From: Antarctobacter albus
GTDB taxonomy: Bacteria > Pseudomonadota > Alphaproteobacteria > Rhodobacterales > Rhodobacteraceae
Direction of reading: 5' to 3'
Assembly (NCBI RefSeq): GCF_900101505.1
Contig: NZ_FMZI01000007.1
Coordinates: 272,607-336,606, forward strand
DNA: 64,000 nucleotides
The first letter of the stretch is position 1, and every line of letters begins with the position of its first letter. Shown in pieces: positions 61,259-64,000 of the stretch. A program made the position numbers and the translations under genes. The notes under the pieces are model-generated. The model worked only from the letters and a program-made list of their open reading frames with translations. It had not been told where the DNA came from and did not search any database.

Positions 61259-62980
61259 ATGTCCGACCTGCACAGAAAATGGTATCCGATCGCCTCGAGC
61301 TCGGATCTGCCGAAACGCCATGTCTATCAGGCACAGCTTTTGGGCCGCGAGTTCGCCGTCTGGCGTGCCGACGACGGATACGTGAACGTCTGGGAAAATC
61401 GCTGTCTGCATCGCGGCGTGCGGCTTTCCATCGGGATCAACAACGGGTCCGACCTGAAATGCCAGTACCACGGTTGGCGCTATGCCAACCGCACCGCCGG
61501 CTGCACCTATATCCCCGCGCACCCGGCCGATGCGCCAGCACGGACCATCTGCAACAACACCTACCCGGCGCAGGAAGCGCACGGGCTGGTCTGGGCCGGC
61601 GAACAGGCCAGCGGCGATCTGCCCCCGCTTGACGGGTTTGAGGCGGCAACAGTGCTGCGCCCGGTTCCGGTCCTGGCTCCGATGGAAATGGTCGTCGAGG
61701 CGCTGCTCGCCTATGGCTGGGACGATAGCTGTTCGGGCCGTGCCAACGCCGACGGATCGGTCACCGTGACCGCGGCGGACGGGGCGGAGGTCCGCCTGTT
61801 CGTGCAGCCGATGGACAGCAATCGGTCCGCGATCCGCGGGGTCAGCAATCAGCCTGTGAAAGGCGCTGATCGTATCAGGCTGCTCAAGCGCCACAGCTGG
61901 CTGATGCAGGAGTTGCGCAGCCAGATCGAGGCCTGTGCGTCATCGCAGGAGGCACCGCCGCCCTATCAGCCGGTGATCGCAAGGGTCTCCGAGGATCTGG
62001 TCGATATTCCGGCGATTGGCACCGAAATGCGCAAGGCTGAATTGCGCGTGCAGGTCGCGGGGAAGGAAATGACCGCCGAAGGCATCGTCAGCCTGCGACT
62101 GGAGCCGGTCAAGGGCAGCCTGCCGACCTTCCAGCCCGGCGCGCATATCGACGTGCACCTGCCCAACGGTCTAGTGCGGCAGTATTCGATCACGAACGGG
62201 CCGGGTGAGACCGACCACTACAGGATCGGCGTCAAGCGCGAGCCGAACAGCAAGGGCGGATCGGCCGCCATCCACGATGCGGTGAAAGCGGGTGACGTGC
62301 TGGCGATCTCGGCGCCGCGCAACAACTTCCCGCTGCGCCGCAATGCCGAGCACACGATCTTTGTCGCCGGAGGGATCGGTGTCACACCGCTGATTTCCAT
62401 GGCGCGGGCCCTGAACGCCCAGGGCCTGAGCTTCGAGTTCCACTACTTCGTGCAGTCCGACGATCACGTGGCCTTCAAACCGCAGATCGGCGAATACGAG
62501 CAGGCTCTCATCTTGCACAAGGCGCTGACGCCAGAGGCAACCGGCGCCAGGTTGACAGAAATCCTCGCCGAGCCCGGTTTCGCCCGCCACGTCTACATCT
62601 GCGGTCCGGGTCCGATGCTGGAGGCGGCTCGCGCAATCGCCGCCGAGCAGGGATGGTCGGACGAGACGGTGCATTTCGAGTATTTTGCCAATACCGCCGA
62701 AGTGGACGACAGCACGGCCTTCGAGGTCGATCTGGCCCGGTCGGCGATGACTCTGAAAGTGCCTGCCGGAAAGACCATCCTGGAAGTGCTGCGCGAAAAC
62801 GGCATCGACATGCCCAGCTCCTGCGAGCAGGGCGCCTGCGGCACCTGCCGGTGCGGCGTGATCGAAGGGGCGGTCAAACACCAGGACGTCTACCTGAGCG
62901 ATGCTGAAAAGGCCGAAGGCAAGTCCATCATGACCTGCGTCAGCCGCGCGGTGTCCGATCGTCTCATCCTGGATATTTGA
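61259..62980 (+). CDS. Reductase with an extra N-terminal Rieske domain (NdmD-like)
   Basis: 574 residues. Rieske domain first: Cys49, His51, Cys68 and His71 (CLHRGVRL and KCQYHGW). A linker with no mononuclear iron motif follows (about 100-260). Then an FNR-type flavin domain (LVRQYSITNGPGETD near residue 305), an NAD-binding domain (VAGGIGVTPLISMARAL; ICGPGPML) and a plant-type ferredoxin with Cys523, Cys528, Cys531 and Cys561. One polypeptide therefore carries electrons from NADH through flavin and ferredoxin to the Rieske cluster that the partner subunit lacks. Length and order fit NdmD (about 590 residues). It starts 25 nt after the oxygenase gene. Confidence 0.88.
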   Translation: MSDLHRKWYPIASSSDLPKRHVYQAQLLGREFAVWRADDGYVNVWENRCLHRGVRLSIGINNGSDLKCQYHGWRYANRTAGCTYIPAHPADAPARTICNNTYPAQEAHGLVWAGEQASGDLPPLDGFEAATVLRPVPVLAPMEMVVEALLAYGWDDSCSGRANADGSVTVTAADGAEVRLFVQPMDSNRSAIRGVSNQPVKGADRIRLLKRHSWLMQELRSQIEACASSQEAPPPYQPVIARVSEDLVDIPAIGTEMRKAELRVQVAGKEMTAEGIVSLRLEPVKGSLPTFQPGAHIDVHLPNGLVRQYSITNGPGETDHYRIGVKREPNSKGGSAAIHDAVKAGDVLAISAPRNNFPLRRNAEHTIFVAGGIGVTPLISMARALNAQGLSFEFHYFVQSDDHVAFKPQIGEYEQALILHKALTPEATGARLTEILAEPGFARHVYICGPGPMLEAARAIAAEQGWSDETVHFEYFANTAEVDDSTAFEVDLARSAMTLKVPAGKTILEVLRENGIDMPSSCEQGACGTCRCGVIEGAVKHQDVYLSDAEKAEGKSIMTCVSRAVSDRLILDI

Positions 62981-62989
62981 GGTGTCAGC

Positions 62990-63658
62990 ATGTTGAAACT
63001 GTACGACTATGAACTCTCCGGAAACTGCTACAAACTGCGTCTTCTGCTATCCTTCCTTGGGGTCCAGTACAGGTCCGAGTTGATCGACTTCTACCCGGGC
63101 AACCAGCACAAGTCCCCGGACTTTCGCCAGATCAATCCGCTGGGTCAGTTGCCGGTGATCGACGACAACGGTCTTGTTCTCCGGGATGCCCAGGCGATCC
63201 TGGTGTACCTGGCCTCGAAATATGACCCCTCGAATCGGTGGTATCCACGGGAGAGTCCCGAACTGCTGGGGCAGATCTCGCAATGGCTGGCCTTTGCCGA
63301 TGCAATCACGGCAACCGCCTCGGCGGCCCGCCTGCATGACGGGCTGTTCTACTCGGAGATAGATGTCGAGGCGGCCCGGGCCGGTGCGCATCGTTTGTTC
63401 CGGGTTCTGGATGAACATCTCTTCTTTGCCGAGGAGGAGGGGCAGGACTGGATCTGTCCGGGAGAGCATCCCACGATCGCGGACATCGCCTGTTTCCCCT
63501 ACACCGTGCTCTCCGAGGAAGGAGGCATTTCGCGCATCGATTACCCGGCCATCCGCCGTTGGAGCGACCGTTTCAAGCGCATCCCGGGTTTTGTCGTGAT
63601 GTCTGGCGTCTTCCCTGCGGGACCGGCCGCAACAGACCGCCGACAGGCAGTCGCCTGA
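62990..63658 (+). CDS. Glutathione S-transferase-like protein (NdmE-like)
   Basis: 222 residues: thioredoxin-like N-domain (MLKLYDYELSGNCYKLRLLL; INPLGQLPVIDDNGLVLRDA near residue 48) and all-helical C-domain (ISQWLAFADAITATASAAR; HPTIADIACFPYTVLSEEGG). It begins 9 nt after the reductase gene. NdmE in P. putida is such a protein and is needed structurally for the NdmC-NdmD complex. An independent glutathione-dependent reaction remains possible. Confidence 0.87.
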   Translation: MLKLYDYELSGNCYKLRLLLSFLGVQYRSELIDFYPGNQHKSPDFRQINPLGQLPVIDDNGLVLRDAQAILVYLASKYDPSNRWYPRESPELLGQISQWLAFADAITATASAARLHDGLFYSEIDVEAARAGAHRLFRVLDEHLFFAEEEGQDWICPGEHPTIADIACFPYTVLSEEGGISRIDYPAIRRWSDRFKRIPGFVVMSGVFPAGPAATDRRQAVA

Positions 63659-63675
63659 GGGCTGGCTCTCTTCCT

Positions 63676-63745
63676 TAGCCGGTCGTTCCTCCGGCCGGCT
63701 ATCCTGGGCGCCCGATGAATGCTGGCTTCCTCCCATCGGGCGCCC
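63676..63745. terminator. Two hairpins after the GST-like gene
   Basis: TAGCCGG/CCGGCTA (63676-63701) and a perfect 11-bp repeat GGGCGCCCGAT/ATCGGGCGCCC (63706-63716 and 63735-63745) lie in tandem within 90 nt of the stop. They probably end the demethylase operon. Neither is followed by a long U-run. Confidence 0.55.
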
Positions 63746-63830
63746 GCCAATTCAACTGGTTCAAGGATCGATCACATGATCATAGCGTGCGCCGCTGCGG
63801 CAGTAGAGGCAGATCACCGTGAAGGTGACC

Positions 63831-64000
63831 CTAGGGTCAGGACCCATTGATTTGGTTGGGCGAGCATGATTCACCGTTCGAAAATGAGCGGTGAACATGT
63901 CTGATCTTTTCTGGTTGAGCGATGCGCAGATGGCGCGTCTGGAGCCTTACTTCCCTAAGTCGCACGGCAAGCCCAGGGTTGATGACCGGCGTGTCCTGAG
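63831..64000 (+). mobile_element. IS5-family insertion sequence, left end, cut by the window edge
   Basis: CTAG at 63831-63834, the target type of IS5-group elements, is followed by GGTCAGGACCCATTGATTT, likely the terminal inverted repeat. The transposase gene begins 63 nt farther on. Only the left end is visible; the right end and duplicated target lie outside. Confidence 0.75.
63897..64000 (+). CDS. IS5-family transposase, N-terminal part
   Basis: The ORF starts at ATG 63897 and runs off the window: MSDLFWLSDAQMARLEPYF, then PKSHGKPRVDDRRVLS. This is the standard start of IS427-type IS5 transposases. No disruption is visible in the part present. It is homologous to the decayed copy at 25.9-26.4 kb. 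Confidence 0.88.
   Translation, partial: MSDLFWLSDAQMARLEPYFPKSHGKPRVDDRRVL

Noticed and set aside
63706..63745. The perfect inverted repeat after the GST-like gene as an attachment site or CRISPR repeat
   Set aside because: Only one copy exists, no integrase or Cas gene is near, and its position fits a transcription-end hairpin.

Overview
The window is GC-rich DNA from an alphaproteobacterium, most likely a marine Rhodobacterales (Roseobacter-type) heterotroph. Pointers are the dense array of ABC and tripartite tricarboxylate importers, GntR/LacI/MarR regulators beside catabolic operons, a DmdA-like demethylase next to a methanethiol-oxidase homologue, and a DabAB inorganic-carbon system with a LysR gene. 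This placement is inferred from gene content, not from a marker gene.

Layout. 1-7.1 kb: two amidohydrolases behind a Dpp/Opp-type importer (ATPases not in the window), with a divergent GntR gene and a flavin-reductase-like protein. 7.1-16.5 kb: a LacI-controlled sugar/polyol operon (two TIM-barrel isomerases around a Gfo/Idh/MocA dehydrogenase, an RbsABC-type importer, a cupin). 16.6-21.5 kb: dabA-dabB and a divergent LysR regulator. 21.6-25.6 kb: an Lrp regulator, a DmdA-like demethylase, a selenium-binding-protein/methanethiol-oxidase homologue and a membrane protein. 25.8-28.3 kb: a gene graveyard (IS5 remnant and broken alcohol dehydrogenase, aldehyde dehydrogenase, metallo-beta-lactamase-fold and HpcH/HpaI aldolase genes). 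28.3-34.2 kb: a MoxR/Bat operon. 34.4-40.9 kb: malonate catabolism (MatR, MatA, MatB, an amidase, an AtoE-type carrier).

41.3-53.5 kb is a pyridine-carboxylate catabolic island. It has the lower nicotinate pathway (NicC, NicX, NicD, NicF, NicE), a TctABC-type importer, two MarR and one TetR regulator, and a VanAB-like Rieske oxygenase/reductase pair. Four near-identical 16-bp palindromes (consensus CATTTGTATACAAATG) lie upstream of its transcription units and suggest one regulon, probably under a MarR (NicR-like) repressor. NicAB is not in the window, so the Rieske pair is a candidate for an unusual entry step.

54.5-63.7 kb carries a BmpA/NupPQ-type (purine nucleoside-like) ABC importer and a GntR regulator, divergent from a three-gene unit: an oxygenase catalytic subunit lacking a Rieske domain, a reductase carrying an extra N-terminal Rieske domain, and a glutathione-S-transferase-like protein. 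That division matches the NdmC-NdmD-NdmE N-demethylase of caffeine-degrading Pseudomonas. With a purine-type importer beside it, the best hypothesis is uptake and N-demethylation of a methylated purine or similar N-heterocycle. The window ends inside an IS5-family element.
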